64,000 nucleotides of DNA from Rhizobium sp. RCAM05350 (GTDB lineage: Bacteria; Pseudomonadota; Alphaproteobacteria; Rhizobiales; Rhizobiaceae), in NCBI GenBank assembly GCA_024426085.1, contig CP087974.1, positions 2,046,001 through 2,110,000 on the forward strand. The letters run 5' to 3'. Below the pieces are notes generated by a model. The model was given only the letters and a program-made list of their open reading frames with translations, did no database searches and was not told the origin of the DNA. The translations under genes were made by a program, and so were the position numbers. Each line of letters begins with the position of its first letter. The stretch's first letter is position 1. Positions 10,565 to 18,783 of this stretch are shown here, in pieces.

Positions 10565-11908
10565 GCCGACCGGCGCGGCACCAGCACCATCAGGAAGAGG
10601 CCGCGAAACAACAGGAACAGGTTGAGCGCGGCCCAGAGGCCGTGATTGCCGAAGGCCGGCACGAGAAGACAGAGTGCCGCAACATAGCCGACAAAGGCGA
10701 GCAGCATCATGTTGCGCATGTCACACGACCAGGTCGCGCCGATGAACACGCCGTCCATTAGGAAAGCCAGCGCGCCGGTCAGCGCCGTGATCGCCGCCCA
10801 GGGCATGTAGACATAGGCCTCGGTGCGCACGTCTGCCGCGGTGGTCAGGAGATCGACCAGCCGGTCGCCAAAGACAAGAAAGGCGATCGTAGTGAAGCCC
10901 GCCAGCGCAAACGACCAGATTGCCGTCATCCTCAGTGCCCGGGCGAAGGCGGGGGCGGAACCCAGCGCCGAGCGCCCGGCCGGTCAGCTGTTCGGCGGCA
11001 TTGGCGAGCCCATCGAGATAATAGCCCGCCACCAGAAAAATGGTCATCAGGATGGCATTCGCCGCCAGCGTCACCGACCCGAACGACGTGCCGATGCGCG
11101 TCATCAGCGTGAAGGCCGCCAAAAGCACGAAGGACCGGATCATAATGTCGCGGTTGAGCCCAAACAGCGGCTTCAGCCGCTCGGGGGAAAAGACTGTTGC
11201 CCAACTGGGGGCGACGCTACGGTCAAAACGGGCATAGACGACAGCGAAACCGACGAGCGCGCCGACGACTTCGCCGGTCACAGTCGCCAATGCGACGCCC
11301 ATGACGCCCCAGCCGAGGTAGAGTCCCAGAAAGATCGAAAGGACGATGTTGATGCCGTTGATCAGCGTCTGTAGCAGCAGCCCCGTCGTGCCCTGCCCGC
11401 GGCCGAGCACAAAGCCGAGGATGGCATAGTTGGCGAGCGCTGCCGGCCCGGCAAGGATGCGGTACTGGAAATAGGTCCGTGTCACGCTTTCGATTTCCGG
11501 TCCCGGCGCCAGCAGCCAGAGACCGGCGGACAAGAGCAGCGGCGACAGCGCGACGATGACGATGCCGCTGACAATGGCAATGCCCAGCGAACGCCAGAAG
11601 ACCGCCTGTTCCTCCGCCTTGTCGCCCCGCCTGAAAGCCTGCGCTACCAGGCCGGTGGTGGCCGAGCGCAGGAAGTTGAAGGTGGTGAAGATCAGGTCGA
11701 ACAGGATGGCGCCGACTGCAAGCCCGGCCAGAAGCGTCGCCTGCCCCAATCGGCCGACGGCGGCGGTATTGACAAGACCGAGCAAAGGCGTGGTCAGGAA
11801 GCCCAGCGTCATCGGCACGGCGATCGACAGGATCAGCCGGTTGGTGACCAGAAACGGTCCTGCCCCATGCGGGTTTTCGCTGATATCGGTCGTTTGCGCT
11901 GCGCTCAT
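10540..11908 (-). CDS. MATE family efflux transporter, DinF-like (one frameshift)
   Basis: About 456 codons from ATG 11908. Twelve hydrophobic segments are evident. The N-terminal half has ILSIAVPMTLGFLTTPLLGLVNTAAVGRLG (given here as the start of TM1-TM2), the middle ILGFVLGRGQGTTGLLLQ, and the second half RIGTSFGSVTLAANAILM and YYLDGLANAAEQLTG, all typical of the DinF branch of MATE Na+- or H+-coupled drug exporters. The frame breaks near 10960 and continues with FMDGVFIGATWS-like residues (FLMDGVFIGATW) and ends LPAQ at 10540. Its last 25 bp overlap the pyrD 3' end on the other strand. The substrate cannot be inferred. Confidence 0.88.
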
Positions 11909-11948
11909 GCCGTATCCTCACGACCAGCAGCGAAACTCAGGAATCACA

Positions 11949-12455
11949 TCAGCTGGTCGAGAGCACCATGGCCCAATAGGGCCGGTTTCCGGAAGCCGGA
12001 TTCCGCATCACGGCGACACCTGAGCCCGCTATAGTTCGGCCCCAGCATGTTCTCCAGATGCTTGGGCGAGTGGAACCAGGCGGCATAGGCCTTTTCGGCG
12101 TTGTCCTGGCCCATGGCGATGTTTTTCCGCCGCCGGCAGCGCTCACGCCGCCGCCTTTCATGCGCGAAAGGAAACTGTCGCCCATGCCGATCAGATGCGT
12201 CATCTTGCCGGCCTTGGCCATGCGGCCGGCCTGCGACAGGGCGGCCTGTGCCGCCGCCGGATCGCGCACCAGCGGTTTCAGGCCCTTTTGTTTCCTCAGA
12301 TCGTTGACATAGCCGAGCGTCGCATCCGTCTGATCGCTGCCATCGCCGCTCGGGGTAACCTTGGGTGTGCCGCAGCTGGCCAGCAGTCCGAGCGAGAGAA
12401 AAGCGCCCGCCCGCAGGATCGTGCGCCGGGAGGCAGAGAAGTTCTGATCGTGCAT
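11949..12455 (-). CDS. CAP (SCP-like) domain lipoprotein (two frameshifts)
   Basis: Secreted protein of about 168 codons. The signal region has SRRTILRAG (twin-arginine-like) followed by a hydrophobic run and the lipobox LASC|G at about 26-29, so the mature protein should be a lipoprotein. Mature sequence: YVNDLRKQKGLKPLVRD and AALSQAGRMAKAGKMTH, the start of a CAP domain. Near 12135 the frame breaks; the other frame gives GENIAMGQ, AAWFHSPKHLENML and PNYS, the CAP signature. A second break near 12025 returns to the first frame for the end MRNPASGNRPYWAMVL. CAP proteins of bacteria have no well-defined single activity. Confidence 0.8.
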   Translation of the reverse strand: MHDQNFSASRRTILRAGAFLSLGLLASCGTPKVTPSGDGSDQTDATLGYVNDLRKQKGLKPLVRDPAAAQAALSQAGRMAKAGKMTHLIGMGDSFLSRMKGGGVSAAGGGKTSPWARTTPKRPMPPGSTRPSIWRTCWGRTIAGSGVAVMRNPASGNRPYWAMVLSTS

Positions 12456-12456
12456 G

Positions 12457-12723
12457 TTATCGCCGGAAGCTGAGGATGCGAAGGATGATGAAGACCGGGA
12501 TCACCACGGCAGCACCGAGCAGCAGATAGTCACCAACGCGGCCAAGAGCCGCGAAGCCTGAATGCCAGAGATCGAGGACGAAGTCCCGGACGGTGTAGAG
12601 GATACCATAGGGAGTCCAGCCGAAAACAGCCATGACGAAACCGACGATGATCGAGACGACCAGCAGCTTGACCAGCACACGAAGGGGCGAATCGCCCAGA
12701 AACTTGTTCACTCCATCGGCCAT
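12457..12723 (-). CDS. DUF6460-type small membrane protein
   Basis: 88 residues from ATG 12723, preceded by CAGGAGA 12 bp upstream; a longer frame starting at 12870 has no support. It begins MADGVNKFLGDSPLRVLVKL and has two hydrophobic segments (about 18-40 and 60-85) around GWTPYGILYTVRDFV, ending FRR. This matches the small alphaproteobacterial membrane family DUF6460, of unknown role. It lies one base upstream of the CAP lipoprotein gene and probably shares its transcript. Confidence 0.75.
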   Translation of the reverse strand: MADGVNKFLGDSPLRVLVKLLVVSIIVGFVMAVFGWTPYGILYTVRDFVLDLWHSGFAALGRVGDYLLLGAAVVIPVFIILRILSFRR

Positions 12724-12900
12724 GGCCCACGATTCTCCTGTTTCGCCTGACATAAGCTGCCAAGACGCCTGCTGCAAGCCGCGAAGATTGGCGAGCCCAC
12801 CGCCGTCAAATCGCCGCTTGCCATTTCTACACTTGCACGCGACAAGCGCATGAAGCCGCAAGACGCCCATAAGCTACGCACGAAATCGAGGCGCGAACCG

Positions 12901-13839
12901 ATGACCCTCAACCAGCTTTCCTCCGGCGATCTCATCGCCGACCGCCGCGCCGAATATGCGCACATGCTTGCCGACAGCGGCGATCATGCCGATGCAGCCG
13001 ACCTGATGACCCAGGCGCTGGAGCTTGTGCCCGATTGGCCGGCCGGCTGGTTCCGCCTCGCCGACTATGAGGAGAAATCCGGCCGCAAAGAGGCGGCGGT
13101 TGCAGCTCTGCGCAAAGTTCTCGACCTCAACCCGGAGGATATCTTCGGCGCCGGCCTGAAACTCGCCCTTCTCGGCGGCTCCGAAACACCCGAGCAGCCG
13201 TCAAGCCTCTACGTTGCGCAACTGTTCGACGACTATGCCGAGCGCTTCGACAAGGCGCTGGTCGAAAAGCTTGATTATACCGTCCCGGAAAAGCTGGCTG
13301 CCCTCATCGCCGACCACGCGGGCGACACGCGATTTACCAATGTGATCGATCTCGGTTGCGGCACCGGCCTGTTCGGCGAGCGCATCCGCGGCAAGGCGGA
13401 TCGGCTGGAGGGTTTCGACCTCTCGGCCAACATGCTGGCCAAGGCGCAGGACAAGGGCCTCTACGACCATCTTGCCCAGGCCGATCTTTCGCTGCCGCCG
13501 GAAACGTCGGGGCTGTTCTCCGACATGCCGGAACAGCGGGCCGATCTGCTCAGCGCTGCCGATGTGCTGATGTATCTCGGCAATCTCGATAGCGTCTTCG
13601 TCATCGCCTCACGGCTGTTGGGCAGCAGGGGCCTGTTTGCCTTCTCCGTCGAGGATGCAGACGTTGATGATAATTTTGTTCTGCGGCCGTCGCTGCGCTA
13701 CGCCCATTCGGAAACCTATATCCAGGGCCTCTGCAAGCGCTTTGGGCTCGAGATTCTCGCTGTCAGCAAAACCGCCATTCGCAATGATGGCGGCAAACCT
13801 GTCTTTGGCATTCTGTTTCTTATGCGCACATCGGCTTAA
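12901..13839 (+). CDS. TPR-containing SAM-dependent methyltransferase
   Basis: 312 residues from ATG 12901; a longer frame opens at 12850 but the conserved part starts MTLNQLSSGDLIADRR. Residues 15-95 form two TPR-like helical pairs (AEYAHMLADSGDHADAADLM, GRKEAAVAALRKVLDLNPED). Residues 105-312 are a class I methyltransferase with motif I VIDLGCGTGLFGE, motif II LEGFDLSANML and motif IV DLLSAADVLMYLG. The preceding LFDDYAERFDKALVEKLDY is typical of the predicted TPR methyltransferases (COG4976 type). The substrate is unknown. The frame is intact. Confidence 0.85.
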   Translation: MTLNQLSSGDLIADRRAEYAHMLADSGDHADAADLMTQALELVPDWPAGWFRLADYEEKSGRKEAAVAALRKVLDLNPEDIFGAGLKLALLGGSETPEQPSSLYVAQLFDDYAERFDKALVEKLDYTVPEKLAALIADHAGDTRFTNVIDLGCGTGLFGERIRGKADRLEGFDLSANMLAKAQDKGLYDHLAQADLSLPPETSGLFSDMPEQRADLLSAADVLMYLGNLDSVFVIASRLLGSRGLFAFSVEDADVDDNFVLRPSLRYAHSETYIQGLCKRFGLEILAVSKTAIRNDGGKPVFGILFLMRTSA

Positions 13840-14044
13840 GCGCAGTTTTCTTGCGAAGTTGAAATAGGTCAGTATTGCTTACATATTTCGCTTGATTGCA
13901 ACAGGCAGAATCCCGATAATTGCTGCACTGCACACAGGCGCCGCTGTCGAAGTGACTGCGCGCGCACCTGCACCTTCATTCATTCCTTTCACCGTCGTTC
14001 GAGGTTTGCTCGGGCGCCGCCTGGCCGTCTTCGGAGATCGCGAC

Positions 14045-14677
14045 ATGAGCATTATCAATGCCCTTGGCTTCTGGAATACCAGTGCGACGCGCCATACGCC
14101 GGTCGAGGATGTGCAGGGCATCTTTTCGGGCAGCCTGGTCGCAGCCCTTGGCCTCTATGTTCTTGCCAGCGCCGGCCTTTTGACCGGCAGCACCGCCGGT
14201 GTCGCCTTCCTGCTGCATTATGCGCTCGGCATCAATTTCGGCCTTGCCTTCTTCGTGCTCAACCTGCCGTTCTTCTACCTGTCGTGGAAGCGTCTCGGCA
14301 TCGCCTTCACGGTGAAGACCTTCATCGCCATCGCAATCACCTCGCTTCTGACCAATGTTCAGGGCCAGGTGTTCCAGATCGCCAGCATTCATCCGGCCTG
14401 GGCGGCCCTGCTCGGCGGTCTTCTTCTGGGTTACGGTGTTCTGGCGCTCTATCGCCACCGTGCCAGCCTTGGCGGCGTCGGCATTCTCGGCATCTACATG
14501 CAGGAGCGTTTCGGCATCCGCGCCGGCCTGGTGCAGCTTGCCATCGATCTGTGCGTGCTCGCAGCCGCATTCTTCGTCACCACGCCGCCCGTCGTGTTCT
14601 ATTCGGTGCTCGGCGCCGTCGTGCTCAATCTGTTCTTGACCATCAACCACCGCGCCGACCGCTATATCGCTTTGTAG
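14045..14677 (+). CDS. YitT family membrane protein (first copy)
   Basis: 210 residues from ATG 14045, intact. Five to six hydrophobic segments; core GIFSGSLVAALGLYVLASAG, LTGSTAGVAFLLHYALG, FTVKTFIAIAITSLL, HPAWAALLGGLLLGYGVLAL and RHRASLGGVGILGIYMQ, all typical of the YitT/YczE-like (DUF161) family. The function is unsettled; some relatives are suspected transporters. It lacks the C-terminal soluble domain of Firmicutes YitT. A close paralogue lies at 16060. About 205 bp of non-coding DNA precedes it. Confidence 0.82.
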   Translation: MSIINALGFWNTSATRHTPVEDVQGIFSGSLVAALGLYVLASAGLLTGSTAGVAFLLHYALGINFGLAFFVLNLPFFYLSWKRLGIAFTVKTFIAIAITSLLTNVQGQVFQIASIHPAWAALLGGLLLGYGVLALYRHRASLGGVGILGIYMQERFGIRAGLVQLAIDLCVLAAAFFVTTPPVVFYSVLGAVVLNLFLTINHRADRYIAL

Positions 14678-14680
14678 AAA

Positions 14681-14712
14681 ACGCACGTCCTCCAGGCGGA
14701 GGAGACGTGCGT
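14681..14712 (+). terminator. Stem-loop after the first YitT gene
   Basis: ACGCACGTC-CTCC, loop AGGC, GGAG-GA-GACGTGCGT: a 13-bp stem with one 2-base bulge, starting four bases after the stop codon. No T tract follows, so it is a terminator or 3'-end stabiliser by position and stem strength. Confidence 0.6.
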
Positions 14713-14850
14713 GCAAAGCGAGGTGATGAGGGGGCCAAAGGCGCAGTCTTCAAGGATTGCGCCGCGCCAATGCCAGGGGCGGCACCGGCTGCCTTCTCAT
14801 CCAACCTTTTCGCATCTTAGAGCCTCGTACGATACATGAGGCCCTAAAGT

Positions 14851-14885
14851 GAGAGCGGGACAAGCAACGAACCCTTCCCGCTCTC
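14851..14885. terminator. Inverted repeat between convergent genes
   Basis: GAGAGCGGGA (14851-14860) and TCCCGCTCTC (14876-14885) form a perfect 10-bp stem with a 15-nt loop, about 50 bp beyond the stop of the AhpD-like gene on the minus strand. It may stop transcription from that side. Confidence 0.5.
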
Positions 14886-14933
14886 CGGCGCCGCACCTGT
14901 TGCGGATGCGCAGCGCCGTAGCTGCTTTGAAGC

Positions 14934-15395
14934 TCAGGCGGCCTTTGCCGCCTTGTCCATCGGATGCTGCGAGCGGAAGCCGACGGCGATCCGGTTCCAG
15001 ACATTGATCGTGCCGATAGCGACCGTGATCTTGGCAATCTCCTCGCTCGAGAAATGCGCCTTCAGCGTCTCGAAGGCGTCGTCGGGAGCGCCCGTCTGGG
15101 CAATGTTGGTCACCGCATCGACCCAGCCGAGCAGCGCCCGTTCGCGGGCGTCGTAGACCGGCGATTCCCGCCAGACGCACATCAGGTTGATCCACTGTTC
15201 GCTCAGGCCGTCATGACGCGATTCCTTCACATGCATGTCGACGCAATAGGCGCAGCCGTTGATCTGCGAGGCACGCAGCTTGATCAGGTGGATGAAGCGG
15301 CGCTCCAGGCCGGAATTCTGCACGTAGTTTTCGAGCGCCAATACGGCCTTGAAGGCTTCCGGCGATGCTTTTGTCATATCGAGACGCGGGTGCAT
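14934..15395 (-). CDS. Carboxymuconolactone decarboxylase-family (AhpD-like) protein
   Basis: 153 residues from ATG 15395, with AAGGAG upstream. AhpD-like core: FIHLIKLRASQINGCAYCVDMHVKE with the CxxC pair (GCAYC) and the His four residues on, then DARERALLGWVDAVT and KITVAIGTINVWNRIAV. Members of this branch are thiol peroxidase-type alkylhydroperoxidases, often called AhpD or 'carboxymuconolactone decarboxylase family'; the redox role is more likely than muconate chemistry. It sits 22 bp downstream of the Rrf2 regulator in the same direction, so it is probably co-transcribed with it and controlled by it. Confidence 0.88.
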   Translation of the reverse strand: MHPRLDMTKASPEAFKAVLALENYVQNSGLERRFIHLIKLRASQINGCAYCVDMHVKESRHDGLSEQWINLMCVWRESPVYDARERALLGWVDAVTNIAQTGAPDDAFETLKAHFSSEEIAKITVAIGTINVWNRIAVGFRSQHPMDKAAKAA

Positions 15396-15417
15396 GGTCT
15401 TCTCCTTTGGTGAGGGC

Positions 15418-15919
15418 TCAGCGAGCCGTTCTGCGTTCATGGATTTCGAGGAAGGCGCAGCCTCTTGCTGCGATCGATCCATCGTCGATTTCGGCCAGTT
15501 GCACGCCGAGATCGGCAATCGTGGTCTTGGCCAGTTCCGCCCTGTAGACGCGCTCCGCCCTCAGCATGGTCGCCGAAATATTGCAGGGCTTGGAAAAGAA
15601 ATGATTGGCGACGGGGTTTGGACCCCCGCTGACGGATTTCGTTGCACCGGAAGGCCGGTGCCGGACCTTCGACGGCAAGGACGATATCGAGCAGCGTGAT
15701 CTTCTCCGCCGGCCGTGCCAGCCGATATCCGCCCTTCGGGCCGGGCACCGTATCAAGAATGCCGGCGCCCGACAGCGACTGCAGGTGCTTGAGCAGATAG
15801 CTGGTCGACACGCCATGAAACTCGGCAATCGCAGCGGCAGACAGGACCCCGCCTTCGGAAAGACCGGACAGCATCGCAACGCTGTGAATAGCTTGCTCGA
15901 CCCCCTCACCCAGCTTCAT
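15418..15919 (-). CDS. Rrf2-family transcriptional regulator (one frameshift)
   Basis: About 167 codons from ATG 15919. The winged helix has SVAMLSGLSEGGVLSAAAIAE, GVSTSYLLKHLQSL and the wing GILDTVPGPKGGYRLARP, followed by ITLLDIVLAVEGPAPAFRCNEI. The frame breaks near 15625 and goes on with CNISATMLRAERVYRAELAKTTIADL and an Ala/Glu-rich end. Two to three Cys in this region (FRC, KPCN, RGC) could hold an Fe-S cluster as in IscR/NsrR, but the usual C-x5-7-C spacing cannot be judged across the break. A strong palindrome sits just upstream. The AhpD-like gene follows in the same operon. Confidence 0.85.
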
Positions 15920-15938
15920 TGCCTTGTCTCCGTTTTCT

Positions 15939-15963
15939 ATCGTGGATAATTTATATCCACGAT
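15939..15963. promoter_or_regulatory. Palindromic operator upstream of the Rrf2 gene
   Basis: ATCGTGGATA (15939-15948), five A/T bases, TATCCACGAT (15954-15963): a perfect 10-bp inverted repeat 20 bp before the Rrf2 start codon and about 97 bp before the divergent YitT gene. Its size, AT-rich centre and position fit an Rrf2 dimer site that autoregulates the rrf2-ahpD operon and perhaps the second YitT gene. Protein binding is inferred. Confidence 0.7.
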
Positions 15964-16059
15964 TATCCCGGTCGTCAAGCGGAGAAATTCATCACAAAGC
16001 TTGCGTTCGCAAAACCGGAGGATAGAAGGACATGATACAGGCGACGGGAAACAGTGACG

Positions 16060-16703
16060 ATGATGGCAACACCTGCAAAATCGGCCTTTGCGGCCTTGAT
16101 GAATTCGAGCGCCGAGCGCCATTCGGTCGTCGATGATGCGCAGGGCGTGATCTCCGGCAGCATGCTGGCCGTGCTTGGCATCACGCTTTTCTCCAGCGCC
16201 GGACTTCTGACCGGCGGTACGCCCGGCATAGCCTTCCTGCTCCATTACGCGACCGGCTTCAGCTTTGGCGCCTGCTTCTTCGCAGTAAACCTGCCCTTCT
16301 ATTATTTGGCCTTCCGCCGCATGGGCCTTGCCTTCACGGTGAAGACCTTCATCGCTGTCGCCCTGACATCGGCCATGTCCGAAGTCCTGCCGCGTGCGCT
16401 GGGGATCACCCATATCGATCCGCTGATCGGGCGCTGTTTGCGGGCCTTGTGGTTGGCGCAGGCCTGCTCGCCCTTTTCCGCCACCGGGCCAGCCTTGGCG
16501 GCATCGGCATTCTGGCGCTCTATCTGCAGGATCGTTTCGGCTGGAGGGCCGGCCTTGTCCAGCTCGGCTTCGACGGCGCCATCGTCGCCTGCTCGTTCTT
16601 CCTCGCCAGCCCCTACATCATTGCCTGCTCGATCGCCGGCGCCGTGGTGATGAACGTCACGCTGGCAATGAACCACCGCAAGGACCGCTATATCGCGATG
16701 TGA
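16060..16703 (+). CDS. YitT family membrane protein (second copy, one frameshift)
   Basis: About 214 codons; start ATG 16060, with ATG 16063 and GTG 16054 as alternatives. It parallels the copy at 14045 along its whole length: HSVVDDAQGVISGSMLAVLG, LTGGTPGIAFLLHYATGF, FTVKTFIAVALTS. The frame breaks near 16430 and continues LVVGAGLLALFRHRASLGGIGILALYLQ and NHRKDRYIAM. The two copies flank the rrf2-ahpD operon, so this is a local duplication. It is divergent from rrf2 and shares its operator region. The function of the family is not established. Confidence 0.8.
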
Positions 16704-16715
16704 GAAGGTTGGCCG

Positions 16716-17318
16716 TTATACCGCTGAAGGCGCAACGGCGCGCATGGCGGTCGCCACCACCGCATCGCCGAATTCCGGCGAAACCGGGCGATGCCCGACC
16801 AGCAGCCGGAAGAACACCGGCCCATAGATCATGTCGAGCAGGGCCTCCAGATCCATCGGCTGGGTGATCTCGCCCCTTACCAGCGCCTGTTCGAGGATGC
16901 CACGGCCGGCATTGCGGCTCGACAGGATCACCTGATTGCGGAATGCCTTGGTGAATTCGCTTTCCGGGTCTGCTGCCGCCAGCGCCATGGTGATCTGGCG
17001 GCCGCGCGTGCTGGCGAAAGCCGTCACAAGACCGCGCATCTGCGCGCCGAGCGCGGCCTCGGCCGTTGCCCCCTTTGCCTCGGTTTCCGGCATCGGATTG
17101 ACCAGCAACGCTGCCATCGCCAGTTCCTGCGCATTCGCCCAGGAACGATAGATCGTCGGCTTGCCGACGCCGGATCGCGCCGCCACGGCCTCGATGGTCA
17201 GACGGCCAAAACCTTCCGCCATCAGGATATCATGGGCAGCCTCGAGCGCCCGCTTCTGCGCGGCTTCACTCGGCGGGCGTCCCCGTTTCTTCGGTGTCGT
17301 GTTTATATCTTGACTCAT
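16716..17318 (-). CDS. TetR family transcriptional regulator
   Basis: 200 residues from ATG 17318; a longer frame to 17372 would run into the divergent promoter. The N-terminus has a basic tail KKRGRPPSEAAQKRALEAA, then the TetR helix-turn-helix (GFGRLTIEAVAARSGVGKPTIYRSW, here split at the turn AARSGVGKP). The C-terminal ligand domain has no clear effector match. It is divergent from the VOC and NTF2-like genes, with about 52 bp between starts, the usual layout for a repressor of its neighbours. Confidence 0.88.
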   Translation of the reverse strand: MSQDINTTPKKRGRPPSEAAQKRALEAAHDILMAEGFGRLTIEAVAARSGVGKPTIYRSWANAQELAMAALLVNPMPETEAKGATAEAALGAQMRGLVTAFASTRGRQITMALAAADPESEFTKAFRNQVILSSRNAGRGILEQALVRGEITQPMDLEALLDMIYGPVFFRLLVGHRPVSPEFGDAVVATAMRAVAPSAV

Positions 17319-17322
17319 ATCA

Positions 17323-17335
17323 TTACGATACGTAA
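17323..17335. promoter_or_regulatory. Candidate TetR operator
   Basis: TTACG-ATA-CGTAA is a perfect 5-bp inverted repeat with a 3-bp centre, five bases upstream of the tetR start and 36 bases upstream of the divergent VOC gene. ACGTTAATATACG directly after it could extend the site. Position and symmetry suggest a TetR binding site; binding is inferred. Confidence 0.5.
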
Positions 17336-17370
17336 CGTTAATATACGACCCAGTCAAGGAGGAACGTCCC

Positions 17371-17820
17371 ATGCCGAGTATTGTCCGAAAAGTCAGTGCT
17401 TACTTCGTCGTCAAAAACGCAGCGCAGGCCATCGACTTCTACAAGCAGGCTTTTGGCGCGGAGGAAGTCTTCCGCATGACCGATCCTTCCGATGGACGGG
17501 TCGGTCATGCCGAACTGCGCTTCGGCGAGACGCTGATGATGCTGGCGGATGAATATCCCGACTTCGGTGCCCTGTCGCCGGACACGATCGGCGGATCGCC
17601 GGTGACCTTTCATATCGACACGGCCTCGACCGATGCCGCCGTGGCGCAGGCGGTTTCCGCGGGAGCGACGCTGTTGCGCCCGGCCGCAGATCAAAGCTTT
17701 GGCGAACGCGTCGCGCAGGTGCTCGATCCCTTCGGCCATCGCTGGATGCTGTCGCAGACCATCGAACAGGTAACACCGGAGGAAATGCAGCGGCGCTGGA
17801 ACGAGGGAGCATCGGCGTGA
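17371..17820 (+). CDS. VOC family (PhnB/glyoxalase-like) protein
   Basis: 149 residues from ATG 17371 with a strong AAGGAGG site. It has the PhnB-like pattern VSAYFVVKNAAQAIDFYKQA, RVGHAELRFGETLMMLAD, PVTFHIDTAST and QVLDPFGHRWMLSQ, which covers two beta-alpha-beta-beta-beta units. Metal-binding residues His (VGHAEL) and Glu are in place. The substrate is unknown; relatives are called glyoxalase or bleomycin-resistance-like. It forms a coupled pair with the NTF2-like gene (GTGA overlap) and is probably repressed by the divergent TetR. Confidence 0.85.
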   Translation: MPSIVRKVSAYFVVKNAAQAIDFYKQAFGAEEVFRMTDPSDGRVGHAELRFGETLMMLADEYPDFGALSPDTIGGSPVTFHIDTASTDAAVAQAVSAGATLLRPAADQSFGERVAQVLDPFGHRWMLSQTIEQVTPEEMQRRWNEGASA

Positions 17821-18197
17821 GCGCCGAGGTTCTGGAAACGCTCGAAGCTGCCGAGCGCGCCTTCAACGCCGCGATGATATCCAACGACCCCGGCCGGATC
17901 GCCGCCTGCATCACGCCGGACTGGGTGCTGGTAACGCCGCAACGTGGCCCGGTTCCAGCGCAGGATGTTCTTGCGGCGATCGAATCCGGCCTGCTGAGCC
18001 ACGACACGATGACCAAGACGACCCACCACATCCATCTGCTCGGAGACGTCGCCACGGTCACCGGGCGCGGCCAGAACACCGGCCTGTTCCACGGCGAACC
18101 GATCTCGGCCGACGAATGGATCACCGATGTCTATCGCCGCGATGGGAGCAGCTGGCGCTGCGTGCTGACCCATCTCACCCCGGCCGCGACTCCATAG
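17817..18197 (+). CDS. NTF2-like (DUF4440/SnoaL-type) protein
   Basis: 126 residues starting at GTG 17817, which overlaps the VOC stop (GTGA). It has the cone-shaped NTF2 fold pattern: an N-terminal helix ETLEAAERAFNAAMISNDPG, ITPDWVLVTPQRGP, HHIHLLGDVATVTGRG and DVYRRDGSSWRCVLTHLTP. Members are small enzymes or binding proteins; no catalytic residues can be assigned here. Co-transcription with the VOC gene suggests a shared detoxification role. Confidence 0.82.
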   Translation: MSAEVLETLEAAERAFNAAMISNDPGRIAACITPDWVLVTPQRGPVPAQDVLAAIESGLLSHDTMTKTTHHIHLLGDVATVTGRGQNTGLFHGEPISADEWITDVYRRDGSSWRCVLTHLTPAATP

Positions 18198-18236
18198 GCG
18201 ATGCGTGACAGCACGCGCACGATCGGGTTCAGGCCG

Positions 18237-18671
18237 CTATTCGTGCAGGCTGTCCGGCCCGGGATCGCCACCGGCCGCCGCAATGGACATCCTGCGCAGA
18301 TAGTGGACCCAGCCCTTTTCGTGGTTTGCACGTTCCTTCTCGTTGGGCAGACCGCTATGGGTGAGCCGCACCAGCGTGCCGCCGTCGTTCTCGATCAGGT
18401 CGATCTCGACCAGGCCCGATCCGGGCGGTACCGTGTCGTGTCCCTCCCAGCCGAAGCTGTAGGCCAGGCGGTGTACCGGAATAACCTCTGTAAACTGGCC
18501 ACGGGCCGTTTGCGTCTCGTTCATGCTGAGCAAATAGATGCCGCCGGGATGCGGCTCGACCGTCGCTGAAGTCCCCATCCAGCGCAGGATCTTGTCGGGG
18601 TCGGTCAGAAACGCAAAGACCGTTGCCTGCGGCGCTGCGATCTGGATCTCACTGCGAAGTGTTTCCGTCAT
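18237..18671 (-). CDS. SRPBCC (AHSA1-like) domain protein
   Basis: 144 residues from ATG 18671, intact. START-like ligand-binding fold of the AHSA1 branch: IQIAAPQATVFAFLTDPDKILRWMG at the N-terminus, HPGGIYLLSMNETQ, RLAYSFGWEG and TLVRLTHSGLPNEKERANHEKGW near the end. Such proteins bind hydrophobic ligands; those next to ArsR/TetR regulators often act in stress response. It converges with the NTF2-like gene (39 bp apart). Confidence 0.85.
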   Translation of the reverse strand: MTETLRSEIQIAAPQATVFAFLTDPDKILRWMGTSATVEPHPGGIYLLSMNETQTARGQFTEVIPVHRLAYSFGWEGHDTVPPGSGLVEIDLIENDGGTLVRLTHSGLPNEKERANHEKGWVHYLRRMSIAAAGGDPGPDSLHE

Positions 18672-18783
18672 CGGGGACGTCCTTCCAGTTCTGGACAGAA
18701 TGGCATTCCACTGGGGGCAATGTAGGCCAACCGGGACGGTGCGCAAGAAGCAAAATCTCGTGACAGGAGGTTGGTAGCATTGC

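Noticed and set aside
10823..11374. 183-residue plus-strand frame inside the MATE gene
   Set aside because: Antisense to a clear transporter and of low-complexity charged composition.
14934..15395. Aromatic (beta-ketoadipate) pathway role for the carboxymuconolactone decarboxylase-like gene
   Set aside because: The CxxC motif and the Rrf2 partner point to AhpD-type redox function, and no pca genes are near.
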